DNA of 52,662 bases from Pseudomonadales bacterium (lineage in GTDB: Bacteria > Pseudomonadota > Gammaproteobacteria > Pseudomonadales > Azotimanducaceae): NCBI GenBank assembly GCA_021295855.1, contig JAGWBO010000002.1:1-52662 (forward strand). The letters are read 5' to 3'. Positions 18,105 through 27,449 of this stretch are shown here, in pieces. The notes beneath the pieces were generated by a model. It had not been told where the DNA came from, did no database searches, and saw nothing but the letters and a program-made list of their open reading frames with translations. The position numbers and the translations under genes are program-made. The stretch's first letter is position 1, and every line of letters starts with the position of its first letter.

Positions 18105-19559
18105 TTATGGGTTTGACCGAAACACGCCACTAGCGATGAGCGTCGTAACGGCACGCTCCACTTTAGCGTTGTTTGGATCAATTGCTTTGGCACGATTTAT
18201 GGCGACCAACGCGTCCTCGTAGCGATGCATTTCACTAAGACTCAACGCAAGACTCGCCAGTACGTCAACGTTGTCAGGATCTAGCGAATTTGCCTTCGAC
18301 AAATACGAAACAGACTGGGACCAATCTCCTTCGCCTCCTGTAATTACACCGAGCACGTAATAGGTATTGGCATCAGCTACACGGTGAGTAAGTGAAGCTT
18401 CCAACGTCTGCCGCGCCAATCCTGCCTTGCCTTGCGCTACGAGCAAGTTAGCTTTTGCGTCGTACGCTGGTACGAAATCGTTTTTTCGTTCAATCGTCTG
18501 ATTGTAGTGTTCTAATGCGTCGGCTAGCTGCCCAACTGATTCGAACAACAGCCCAAGATTGAACGGTAGAAGGTGTTCGTCTGGGAATGCACTCAACCCT
18601 TCCTGCAACACGTCAATCGCTTCGTGAGGTCTTCCCAATCTAGTTAATGCGGCGCTATGCAGCTCAATGAGATGAGGCTCACCTGGATGACGTTCCTGCA
18701 GCGATTCAAGAAGCGATAGTGCATCCTGTGCGCGTCCGCCATTAATTAGGTTTTGTGCAAGAATGGACTCTCCACTTAAACCCCGCGTAAATTCAACGAC
18801 CGCACCCGCAATCGGATCGGACCAAGATATCCTGACCGGCTTGTTGGAAACCTTGTCCGAGCTTTCAAAGATCGGCGTATTTCCTTCTGCTCGCTTTACT
18901 CTATCGAGAACGAGCTCTGCATACGTCGACAAACCTTCTTCGGGTAAAGCATCTATGTTCTGGACTGCAGCATCTATGTCACCTAATTCGAGTTTGCATT
19001 GCGCCATACCTAACACCAGCGGCACCCTCTCATCTATGCGACCAATCGCGGCCTCCGCGTGCTCAAACGTTTCACATGCTTCGGCGTATTTGCCAAGATC
19101 GAGAAGCCAAAATCCCTTCGCTAAATAGGTCGGTAAATAGGTAGCGTCTAGTTGAATGGCTTCGTCCATCAACTGAACTGCGTGTTCAATCCGACCCTGA
19201 GACGATTGTGCCAGACTTTCTAAATACGGCCATCGAACGTCTGCGGGATCGAGCTGTCTTGCTTGCTGGTAAGTCGAGATCGCAGCATCCGTGAACGTAT
19301 TCGCATCGTAACCCATCGCTAATCGACCTCGATACATAGCCGATTTTGGATTCTCAATAACGTCACTCACCAAACTTGCGAGGAACTGACGGAGTTCCGG
19401 ATCTGGCGTCTCCAAACTTGCGTTCACTGGATCCCCTACGTCTGAAGTCGATTGACCGCACCCGACGAGAGTGACTAATAAAGTTAGGAGACACAATCCC
19501 ACAAAGCTGCGGTGGATAACGTCTTTTTTAAATCGCAAGTGCGCGACCCCGTAGTTCAC
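18105..19559 (-). CDS. TPR-repeat lipoprotein
   Basis: 484 aa; lipobox LVGC; multiple TPRs; GRLAMGYDANTFTDAAISTYQQARQLDPADVRWPYL resembles the TPR proteins at 16472 and 24285; central ISWSDPIAGAV. Confidence 0.9.
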   Translation of the reverse strand: MNYGVAHLRFKKDVIHRSFVGLCLLTLLVTLVGCGQSTSDVGDPVNASLETPDPELRQFLASLVSDVIENPKSAMYRGRLAMGYDANTFTDAAISTYQQARQLDPADVRWPYLESLAQSSQGRIEHAVQLMDEAIQLDATYLPTYLAKGFWLLDLGKYAEACETFEHAEAAIGRIDERVPLVLGMAQCKLELGDIDAAVQNIDALPEEGLSTYAELVLDRVKRAEGNTPIFESSDKVSNKPVRISWSDPIAGAVVEFTRGLSGESILAQNLINGGRAQDALSLLESLQERHPGEPHLIELHSAALTRLGRPHEAIDVLQEGLSAFPDEHLLPFNLGLLFESVGQLADALEHYNQTIERKNDFVPAYDAKANLLVAQGKAGLARQTLEASLTHRVADANTYYVLGVITGGEGDWSQSVSYLSKANSLDPDNVDVLASLALSLSEMHRYEDALVAINRAKAIDPNNAKVERAVTTLIASGVFRSNP

Positions 19560-19603
19560 GGACTATTTAGTGGACAAGCGCACAGCTCGTATCGATCACT
19601 TAA

Positions 19604-19637
19604 TAAAAAAGTCGGTGATGGCGAACCATCACCGACT
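19604..19637 (-). terminator. Rho-independent terminator after the TonB receptor gene
   Basis: On the minus strand: AGTCGGTGATGG-TTCG-CCATCACCGACT (perfect 12-bp stem) followed by TTTTTATTA, 20 bp past the receptor stop. Confidence 0.92.
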
Positions 19638-19657
19638 CTAAGGTTAGAAAAAAGGTT

Positions 19658-22600
19658 TTAGAAGGAGAACGTCACCGAAGTGTATCCCTGTCGACCCATG
19701 ATGTTATCAAGATAGGACTCATGTCCTTGCTGTCTTAATGCAAGGTCAGGATACGTATCAAAGATGTTTCTCACCGCGACGTTCACGGTCATCTCGCTAA
19801 AGCCTAGCGTGTCAGGCCTACGGTACGTGTAGCTCGTGTCCCAATAGTGACGCGAGTCGATCTTGCACTGCGGCCAGATCCATCGGTGTGCACATGCATC
19901 CGATTCTGGAATTGGCACGCCGTCAGCGTTCGGTCGTCCGTTAATCACGCCTGCTTCCACTGCCTCATCCCAGCCAGCATTGAGCGTTGTGACACTGTCA
20001 TGCCATCGGCCACTCAGCTGTAACGTGTGGTCGTTGTAAAACCAACGCAAGCCGACATTGAGACGGAATTCTGGGGCGGGTGCTAACGCATCCATCATTG
20101 ACGCCGTACCACCATCGTTATAACCACCGATGGTGAACGAGCCACCACCTTGGTTGTGATTACCGACGCCGTCGATCTCAACGCCCGCAAGCGGATGTTC
20201 AGCTTCATTCGGGATATTGGGATCATCCTTATACAAGATATTTCTCATACTCAACAGCTGCGTAGCACTGGCGCTTAAACCAAATGTGCCGTAGTCGCCG
20301 CCGATCATAGGAATGTCTTCTGCGTCAAACGTGTACGTCAATGCATAGATGATCGTTTCGGTCGTCTGTTTGCCCTGTTGTAGCCAAGGCTGGTCAACGT
20401 CGGTCAAACCAAGACCCGTTGCACCCCGACTGCGAAGAACGCGAGCGTTACCGATGCCTGTACCACCTTCGCCTCGTCCGTTTTTCGCACCAGAGTTAAC
20501 CCAGTCAATGGCCGCTTGAATTTTGCATGCGGCTTCTTCAGGGTATAGCTCAACGTAGGAAAGCGGCGAAATGAGACGCCCTGGACCGGTCGGGTCAGCA
20601 GGATCTTCCTCAAACAACCATGGATGTTCTGCTTCCGTCACGTTCGTTGGGTCGAACCACTTTAACGGCGTCCCAGGTCCTGGGCATTGCCGCGTGGCGT
20701 ACCACTCATCAATACCAATCTCATTGACATTCACGTTTCGTGCCGCACCTGCTTGCTCAGCTTTGCCTTCAAATACGACGTTCGTGTAATCGACATCGAT
20801 CACCATCGTCCCATCAAGCAACTTTAACGAGACCCCCGCATTCCATAATTCTGAGAACTCTGGACCAAGGTCTGAGTTCGGACCTGCAAACGCATTCACG
20901 TTTGGTGCAACCACCGACATCCCTTCCAATAGACACGCGGGATTATCTCCAGAAGCTAGCTCCGGGAAGTTGTAACAGAGATAGTCACCCACCGTCTGTG
21001 GCGCCGGGGTGCCGATTGCTCGTTGTCCACCGTATTGTCCTGGTTCGCCAAATAGCGCATACAGACCAGGCGTCACAAAACCTTCCGTCGCACTCGCGCG
21101 AATCGCCAACCAATCGGTTGGGGAATAACGCATTGCAATCTTCGGAATAGTCGTCGTGAACGTGACCTCACCAGGTTGTCCGATGACACCGTAGGTGAAG
21201 ATTTCAGCGTAGCGACCTGCAATTTGCACTTCCATATCACCAAGGAGATCGTCCTGGATAAGCGGCAACTGCAGCTCGGCATAGATCGCCGACGAGCGTT
21301 GACCACTCACACGGAATCCACGCTTACCGCCACCAAGTGCGGATTGGTTGATCACACTGGACCGATATTCTTCCGTCTCTTCACGCCAGTGCGTACCGAT
21401 CGCAAACCCAACAGGCGCGTCGTTGTACGGCAACGAGAAGAGATTCGAGTTCGAAGCGGTTAGGTCAAACAGATCCATGCCAAGGGTCTGCAGGTTGTAC
21501 TCCATCGTAATACCTGCATTCCGGTTCTCAAACTCAGTATTAACTGCTTCATGATCTGCTGGCGTCCAACCTGGATCGTCCTCATCCGGGAATTTATTGG
21601 AAGGATCCCCAATGAACTGACCGTCCGGGGTGTGTGCCAAGTAAGAGGTGCTGAATGGGTTCCAGCAAGCTTCCAGATTCTGGTCGTCACCGCCACCCTG
21701 ACAGCGTAGCGAATCAACCGTCAACCACCATTGCGGTTCAGGATACTGTCGTTCGCGTTTGCCTCGAGCATAGACGAAGTCACTGTTAACGATCCACGTC
21801 GTGTCAGGAATCTGAATCTCAGAACCTAAGCGTAATCGGATGTTGTCGCGTTGTGCGCGTCGTTGATACATCCCAATTCCGTGACCGTCTAGATCAGTCC
21901 ACTCGATATTTAGGTTTCGTGTCTGCTTCGGATGTACATTCAAGTCGCCATCAGGCATACGCACATCTTCAAACAGGCGGATACCACCGCTTCCCATTTC
22001 CGCGAAGTCGCCATCAAAGCGATCCGGGATGCCGTCATTGTCGGAATCCGTCTCAGCACTCAGCAGAATAACTCGCGCTTCAGGCATTCGTTGAGCGTTG
22101 AAGTCTGCATCTGGAATCCCATCGGGAATCGGTTCGCCGTTCTCGTCAACGCTACCATCTAGGCTAGTTTCATCGGACAAATCCCAAGTTCGATCCGGGA
22201 TGCCGTCGCCGTCTGCATCCTGTGCAAAGACGTAAAGCTCGCCTGGTTCCTCGCCGTACTCGTACAGACCATTGCCATTCAAGTCGACCCAACTCAGATC
22301 CTTCAGGTCAGTCGTAAACCCAGGGTGCGCACGCGCGTCAGCAGGAATCGCGGAGCCTTCACCAAAGACGGCACCGGTCGTGGGGTCATACCAGGTGTTA
22401 TGAGCGATCGCGCGGAATGGATTTCCGGGGTTCGAGCCGATCGCGATCGGTACCCGGTTGCCATACCAAACGCCAGACGGTGTTTCGTCTAACCCACCTG
22501 TCACGTCACGCGTGTAGTAATCAAGAATCGTCAGACCGATTTCACCGTGAATACTCACATAGTCATTGAACTCATGCTCGAAGAAAGCGTAGCCTTTGTA

Positions 22601-23839
22601 TTGGTCCGATTCCGCTTGCATGTCCTGCATGTCGGAGATGATGTTCCGACAGTTACCACCACCGCCCCAAGGGGTCACAATCCCATTTAAGAAACTGCCG
22701 CGCTTGTCATAGTCGTTCTTTACCCATTGCCAGTTTTGTACGACCGGCTCGCCAGTCCTGGAGTCAATAACTTCTACATCAGCACCGTCAAGGACGACAC
22801 GCTCATCCACGGTTCCGTTATCGTCATACCCTGCGCCGAAGCCATAGCCACAACCGGGATCAGGGAATAAGTTGCTCCATTCACCAGACTCCAATTGACG
22901 CCAATCATCACCTAATGTACCCAAGGAATCCGCAAGTCTGTTCCCTGCGCCATACAGTCGATTTGCAGGCGGAGGTCCGAAGTTTCGTTCGCCCATGGAG
23001 TTGCGCACAGGAACGCGCCAGTCTGATGGGTTACTTCGTCCGCCAGCATCTGACCAACCAGGAGCAATTCGGTTATTCCATGGGTTTTGCAAACCAACAA
23101 TGTACTCAGGTCGCTCAGTATGAGCCATCTGTGAGATATCTCGCAATTCCAACGAGAACACAGCTTTGGTTCGCTCACCTTGCGCGCCCGCAAGCATCGA
23201 CAACCCTTGGTTAGGTGCGCCACCGCGCAATGCCATTTGGTTGTTGTAGTTGATGCGTAGCCCTTCGAAGTTCTTATTCGGAATGATGTTGATAACACCA
23301 GCAACTGCTTCTGCACCGTATAACGCGGATGCTCCGTCTAGGATCGTTTCGACCCTACCGATCGCAATCTGCGGGTAGGTGTTGGTTACGTCGACACCAG
23401 TTCGACGTCCCCAAGTATTGGTATCAGCAGGTAGTCGATGTGAATCCATCATTGTCATCGTGGCGCGCGCGCCCAATCCGCGGATATTGGCCCAGACTTC
23501 TGAACCTTGGTTCCACTGTTGGTCGTCGGCGGCGTCACCTTCAAACGGAGCCGCATTGGCGTTAACGCCAAATTGGAACGTTTGGTCGAAAATGATGTCT
23601 CCCATATCGGGTGTGCCGGCGAGTTCGATATCGAGCTCGTCTGTCACGTGCATTGGCGATGGTAAGTCGAAGTTATCGCGACGGATAAAAGACCCCGTCA
23701 CGATGAGTTCTTCCACTTCCTCCGCTTCTTCCTCTTCGTCCTCTTCTGCGTCATCGGCTTGCTGCCCGAACGCGCCAGAAGACCACATGAGGCCTGCAAC
23801 AGCGACAAGTGACACCCACTTGTTGAAGTGATTCTGCAT
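19658..23839 (-). CDS. TonB-dependent outer membrane receptor, large (1393 aa)
   Basis: Signal peptide, acidic stretch, EELIVTGS TonB-box-like segment, plug domain (ANIRGLGARATMTMMDSHRLP, IAIGRVETILDGASALYGAEAVAGVINIIPNK), C-terminal beta strand ending SVTFSF. Confidence 0.95.
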   Translation of the reverse strand: MQNHFNKWVSLVAVAGLMWSSGAFGQQADDAEEDEEEEAEEVEELIVTGSFIRRDNFDLPSPMHVTDELDIELAGTPDMGDIIFDQTFQFGVNANAAPFEGDAADDQQWNQGSEVWANIRGLGARATMTMMDSHRLPADTNTWGRRTGVDVTNTYPQIAIGRVETILDGASALYGAEAVAGVINIIPNKNFEGLRINYNNQMALRGGAPNQGLSMLAGAQGERTKAVFSLELRDISQMAHTERPEYIVGLQNPWNNRIAPGWSDAGGRSNPSDWRVPVRNSMGERNFGPPPANRLYGAGNRLADSLGTLGDDWRQLESGEWSNLFPDPGCGYGFGAGYDDNGTVDERVVLDGADVEVIDSRTGEPVVQNWQWVKNDYDKRGSFLNGIVTPWGGGGNCRNIISDMQDMQAESDQYKGYAFFEHEFNDYVSIHGEIGLTILDYYTRDVTGGLDETPSGVWYGNRVPIAIGSNPGNPFRAIAHNTWYDPTTGAVFGEGSAIPADARAHPGFTTDLKDLSWVDLNGNGLYEYGEEPGELYVFAQDADGDGIPDRTWDLSDETSLDGSVDENGEPIPDGIPDADFNAQRMPEARVILLSAETDSDNDGIPDRFDGDFAEMGSGGIRLFEDVRMPDGDLNVHPKQTRNLNIEWTDLDGHGIGMYQRRAQRDNIRLRLGSEIQIPDTTWIVNSDFVYARGKRERQYPEPQWWLTVDSLRCQGGGDDQNLEACWNPFSTSYLAHTPDGQFIGDPSNKFPDEDDPGWTPADHEAVNTEFENRNAGITMEYNLQTLGMDLFDLTASNSNLFSLPYNDAPVGFAIGTHWREETEEYRSSVINQSALGGGKRGFRVSGQRSSAIYAELQLPLIQDDLLGDMEVQIAGRYAEIFTYGVIGQPGEVTFTTTIPKIAMRYSPTDWLAIRASATEGFVTPGLYALFGEPGQYGGQRAIGTPAPQTVGDYLCYNFPELASGDNPACLLEGMSVVAPNVNAFAGPNSDLGPEFSELWNAGVSLKLLDGTMVIDVDYTNVVFEGKAEQAGAARNVNVNEIGIDEWYATRQCPGPGTPLKWFDPTNVTEAEHPWLFEEDPADPTGPGRLISPLSYVELYPEEAACKIQAAIDWVNSGAKNGRGEGGTGIGNARVLRSRGATGLGLTDVDQPWLQQGKQTTETIIYALTYTFDAEDIPMIGGDYGTFGLSASATQLLSMRNILYKDDPNIPNEAEHPLAGVEIDGVGNHNQGGGSFTIGGYNDGGTASMMDALAPAPEFRLNVGLRWFYNDHTLQLSGRWHDSVTTLNAGWDEAVEAGVINGRPNADGVPIPESDACAHRWIWPQCKIDSRHYWDTSYTYRRPDTLGFSEMTVNVAVRNIFDTYPDLALRQQGHESYLDNIMGRQGYTSVTFSF

Positions 23840-24284
23840 GGGTTCCTCCCCTTTTTTCTACCTCTATTTTCATAAAGGTCCGCCCCGAATAGGTGTGACC
23901 TTCCCAGCTCACACAAGTAATCGGAGTTTTGCAGTGGTGTTTCTAAATGTTTCAAGCTCATTTGTCAAGAGAAAACGCTACTTTTTTTCATTTTTGTTGT
24001 CCAATGGGTGAGTCGTTGTCGCCGCGAATTCGTCCATTAATCAGAGCATCGCAAGCAATTTAGCTTGGTGGCATCAGCGGTTTCGCGAATGCACGACTTG
24101 TCAAATCCACCCAATCATTGCTCGAGAAGTCGCGAAAACTGATCCACGTAGAACCGCGGGAACTCAGACGCAAGCATTAATCCCAACTCGCTCAGTCTAT
24201 GACATGCAACATACCTGTTCAGATTGGCTCCTCTCACTATCGGCTCTTAAAATCTCATCGCAACGCCGAAATCGCGTGAATCGA
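23840..24284. promoter_or_regulatory. Divergent intergenic region between the TonB receptor (-) and TPR-CRTAC1 pair (+)
   Basis: About 360-445 bp without a convincing ORF; SD-like GGGGAGG just upstream of the receptor ATG on the minus strand. Specific promoters not identified. Confidence 0.5.
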
Positions 24285-25661
24285 ATGTGTCTGAAGGCAT
24301 TGATAAGACACGAGTACCCCAATTCGGTAGTCAGTCACGCTGCCACTTTCTTCATCCTATTGCTCCTTATCTCTTGCACAACTGAAAGCGAAGAGGCACA
24401 ATCGAGTAACTCTCAATACGATCCCTTACCAAAGTCTGTCATTTCACGCATTTCTGACGAGTCTCTCCGAGACTATATCGTTACCCTAGTCGAAAAGGTG
24501 GCAAAAAGTGATTCGAGTAGCGAAGCGATCGGTCGCTTGGCTATGGCGTATGACGCGAATGGTTTCGACGACGCGGCGGAATCTGCGTATCGAACCACCG
24601 TAACTAAATATCCCAATCAGTTCAAATGGCAATATTTATTCGCCTTACGCTTACAGAAGAATGGTGATTTAGAGAGCGCTATAGAAGTTGCGGAGGAGGC
24701 GATCAAACAAAACGACGCGTACCCCGCGTTGTATGTCAGGCTCGGAAGTTGGTTGTTGGATCGCGGCCAACCAGCGGCCGCGAACGATGCTTTTGCGCGC
24801 GCGGTTGAGCTTGGCGCCGGTCCTGCCGCAGAACTTGGTGCTGCTCGCTCACTTCTGAAGTTAGAAGATCATTCGGGTGCGCTCAAGATTCTTAGATCGG
24901 TCGTGACTCGTACAAGCCATCCAGTTGCGTTTCGGTTACTTAGCGACACATGGCGCGTATTAGGCGACGAAGAAAAATCCCGCGAGTATCTTGAGTATGT
25001 AACCCAAGCCAAGTCAATGTGGTTTGATGATCCGTTATTGGCTGAGATGAGGGAACACACACGCGGCAAAGGTGAACGTATGCGCGACGTCGAACTGATG
25101 CTCGGAAGCGGCTTGGTCGATGACGCTTTGCTCGCACTCAAAGCACTAGATTCAGAAGTTACGCCCGATTTCAATTTGCAATACCACTACGCGTTAGCCT
25201 ATTTTCAGAAACAAGCATTCGATCAGTCCGAACAGCACCTCAAAAGGGCAATTGAGCTCGAACCGGTGCACTATCCGTCGCATTTGCTGTTGGCTTCTCT
25301 GTATCAACGGCGAGACGACAACGTTAACTCCGCGCATCACCTTGAACACGTCGTCAAAATCTATCCGAAACTTCAAATCGCACATCAAGAACTTGGATTC
25401 GTGCGTCTACGTCTCGGCGATACTGATGGTGCATTAGAGAGTCTCGAAGCCGCGATCGCTCTCGACTCTACCGCACCGAACGTCCATTACTACGCTGGCG
25501 TGATTCTAGGAGAACGTGGATCTTGTGATCATGCGATGAGGAGATTTGAAACTGCGCTCGCACTTGATGAGCATCACGAAAAGGCTCGAATAGGTATCTC
25601 GGAATGCGTTCGCGCACTAGCTCCGTTAGATTCAAACAACGCAAACACGCCGAACGAATGA
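24285..25661 (+). CDS. TPR-repeat lipoprotein, type A
   Basis: Track start 24204; MCLKALIRHEYPNSVVSHAATFFILLLLISC (ATG 24285) gives a better lipoprotein signal. GRLAMAYDANGFDDAAESAYRTTV and central MWFDDPLLAEM. Confidence 0.87.
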   Translation: MCLKALIRHEYPNSVVSHAATFFILLLLISCTTESEEAQSSNSQYDPLPKSVISRISDESLRDYIVTLVEKVAKSDSSSEAIGRLAMAYDANGFDDAAESAYRTTVTKYPNQFKWQYLFALRLQKNGDLESAIEVAEEAIKQNDAYPALYVRLGSWLLDRGQPAAANDAFARAVELGAGPAAELGAARSLLKLEDHSGALKILRSVVTRTSHPVAFRLLSDTWRVLGDEEKSREYLEYVTQAKSMWFDDPLLAEMREHTRGKGERMRDVELMLGSGLVDDALLALKALDSEVTPDFNLQYHYALAYFQKQAFDQSEQHLKRAIELEPVHYPSHLLLASLYQRRDDNVNSAHHLEHVVKIYPKLQIAHQELGFVRLRLGDTDGALESLEAAIALDSTAPNVHYYAGVILGERGSCDHAMRRFETALALDEHHEKARIGISECVRALAPLDSNNANTPNE

Positions 25662-27376
25662 CCTCTCTCCGAAGTTCGTTTGTTCGATTCAATGACTACC
25701 AATCCGCAACCCAGTTTTTTTTTGTGCTGTGCTCCACACTGACAGTTCTTTCGTGCGTGGAAGAACCGAGTGGCACACATACCGCACCCAACATTTGGTT
25801 TGACGAGGCCGCGACTACTAGAGGGATGACGTTTTCCCATGTCAGCGGTGCGAACGGCGAATTCCACCTACCTGAAATCACGGGTGGCGGGGTCGCGTTA
25901 CTTGATGTCGAAAACGACGGGGATTTGGACGTCTACTTCATCCAAAGTGGCTTCCTTCACAGCGAACAACCCGACTCGCGCCGTAATGAACTCTACCTCA
26001 ATGAACGTGATGGCATGTTTCGCAAATCGGAGCGACTCGACGATCACGCCGATCCAGGTTACGGCATGGGTGTTGCTACGGGTGACTATGACAACGACGG
26101 CGACGTGGATATTTACGTCACAAACGTGGGTAGGAACACACTGCTTCAGAACGATGGCTCTGGCGCATTTACCGATGTAACGACAATCGCAGGCGTTGGT
26201 GACGAGAGCTGGGGGACCGCGGCCTCGTTCGCAGACTTTGATCGAGATGGCTTCCTAGATCTATACGTCGCCAACTACCTACATTGGGATCCGTCAACAG
26301 CATTGGACTGCTACGCCACCAACATTGAGACCTACTGCGTACCACTACACAACTACGCTGCGATGGATCGAGTCTTTCGCAATAACGGCGATGGAACATT
26401 CACGGATCGTTCACTCGTAGCAGGCTTAGCTGTGGCATTTGGAAACGGCTTAGGCGTAGTTAGCGTAGACGTGAACAATGACGGCTGGGTTGATATCTTT
26501 GTCGCAAACGATTCAATGGTCAATCAGCTGTGGATCAATCAAGGAGACTTCACCTTCGTCAACGATGCTTGGTACTGGGGATCTGCGATGGATGATCACG
26601 GCATCGAGAAAGCCGGCATGGGAATCGCAACTGCAGACTTCGATGGTGACGCTGATTTTGACGTCCTAGTGGTGAACATTGAAGAGCAAACCGATTCGTA
26701 TTTCCGCAACGAAGGCACCTATTTCACCGACGCAACTGGCGTTGTGAGTCTAGGTGCACACAGTCGCCGCTATACGCGTTTTGGACTGATCGCATCTGAT
26801 CTGGATAACGACAGTTGCTATGACCTATATCAGGCAAACGGCAGCGTATATCACGACGAGGAAGATCTACAGAAGCTCGACTATTTCGAGGAACCGAATA
26901 CTTTATATCGTGGTACTTGTGACGGCCGTTTCGAGTTGGTGTCACCAGAGGGCGGCACCAAACAACCCGTGATACACACGAGTCGCGGGATGGCGATTGG
27001 AGATTTGGATGGCGACGGTCGTCAAGACTTGGTCGTCGTCAACAAGGACGCACCAGCATCACTACTGATGAACGTAAGAGTTCGGGAGGCCGGAGCGGGA
27101 AGCGTTCGCTTCCGCGTTCTAAATAAGTATGAGAGGGATGCCTACAACGCTAGAGTCACAGCATCTCTTGCGCAGAGAATCCTGACTAAACGCGTTCAAA
27201 CGGACGGTAGCTACCTTTCAGCACATGATCCGCACGTTCACTTCGGTACCGGTGCAGCGACCGAACTCACGGACGTTACGGTTATATGGGAAGACGGTAA
27301 ATATGAGTTATTTGGCACATTCGCTGTAGACGGCCTATACACGCTAATACGCGGGGACGGCGAAACAGTTCAGTAA
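25658..27376 (+). CDS. CRTAC1 family protein (FG-GAP/VCBS plus ASPIC/UnbV), lipoprotein, type A
   Basis: ATG 25658 in ATGA overlap with the TPR gene stop; lipobox VLSC; seven DxDxDG-like motifs; DCYATNIETYCVPLHNYAAMDRVFRNN; C-terminal DGSYLSAHDPHVHFGTG. Confidence 0.92.
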   Translation: MTSLRSSFVRFNDYQSATQFFFVLCSTLTVLSCVEEPSGTHTAPNIWFDEAATTRGMTFSHVSGANGEFHLPEITGGGVALLDVENDGDLDVYFIQSGFLHSEQPDSRRNELYLNERDGMFRKSERLDDHADPGYGMGVATGDYDNDGDVDIYVTNVGRNTLLQNDGSGAFTDVTTIAGVGDESWGTAASFADFDRDGFLDLYVANYLHWDPSTALDCYATNIETYCVPLHNYAAMDRVFRNNGDGTFTDRSLVAGLAVAFGNGLGVVSVDVNNDGWVDIFVANDSMVNQLWINQGDFTFVNDAWYWGSAMDDHGIEKAGMGIATADFDGDADFDVLVVNIEEQTDSYFRNEGTYFTDATGVVSLGAHSRRYTRFGLIASDLDNDSCYDLYQANGSVYHDEEDLQKLDYFEEPNTLYRGTCDGRFELVSPEGGTKQPVIHTSRGMAIGDLDGDGRQDLVVVNKDAPASLLMNVRVREAGAGSVRFRVLNKYERDAYNARVTASLAQRILTKRVQTDGSYLSAHDPHVHFGTGAATELTDVTVIWEDGKYELFGTFAVDGLYTLIRGDGETVQ

Positions 27377-27449
27377 GCAAATTCGAGACACACGCAGGGC
27401 TAGCCCCGAGTTTTATACGGTAGTGAACGACCGTGGCGATCCACAGTCG

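Noticed and set aside
22912-23316. 134-aa minus-strand ORF
   Set aside because: Alternative frame inside the TonB receptor gene with no family signature.
23379-23831. 150-aa Ser-rich plus-strand ORF with poly-Ser
   Set aside because: Reverse complement of the receptor's acidic tract and plug domain; poly-Ser arises from Asp/Glu codons read antisense.
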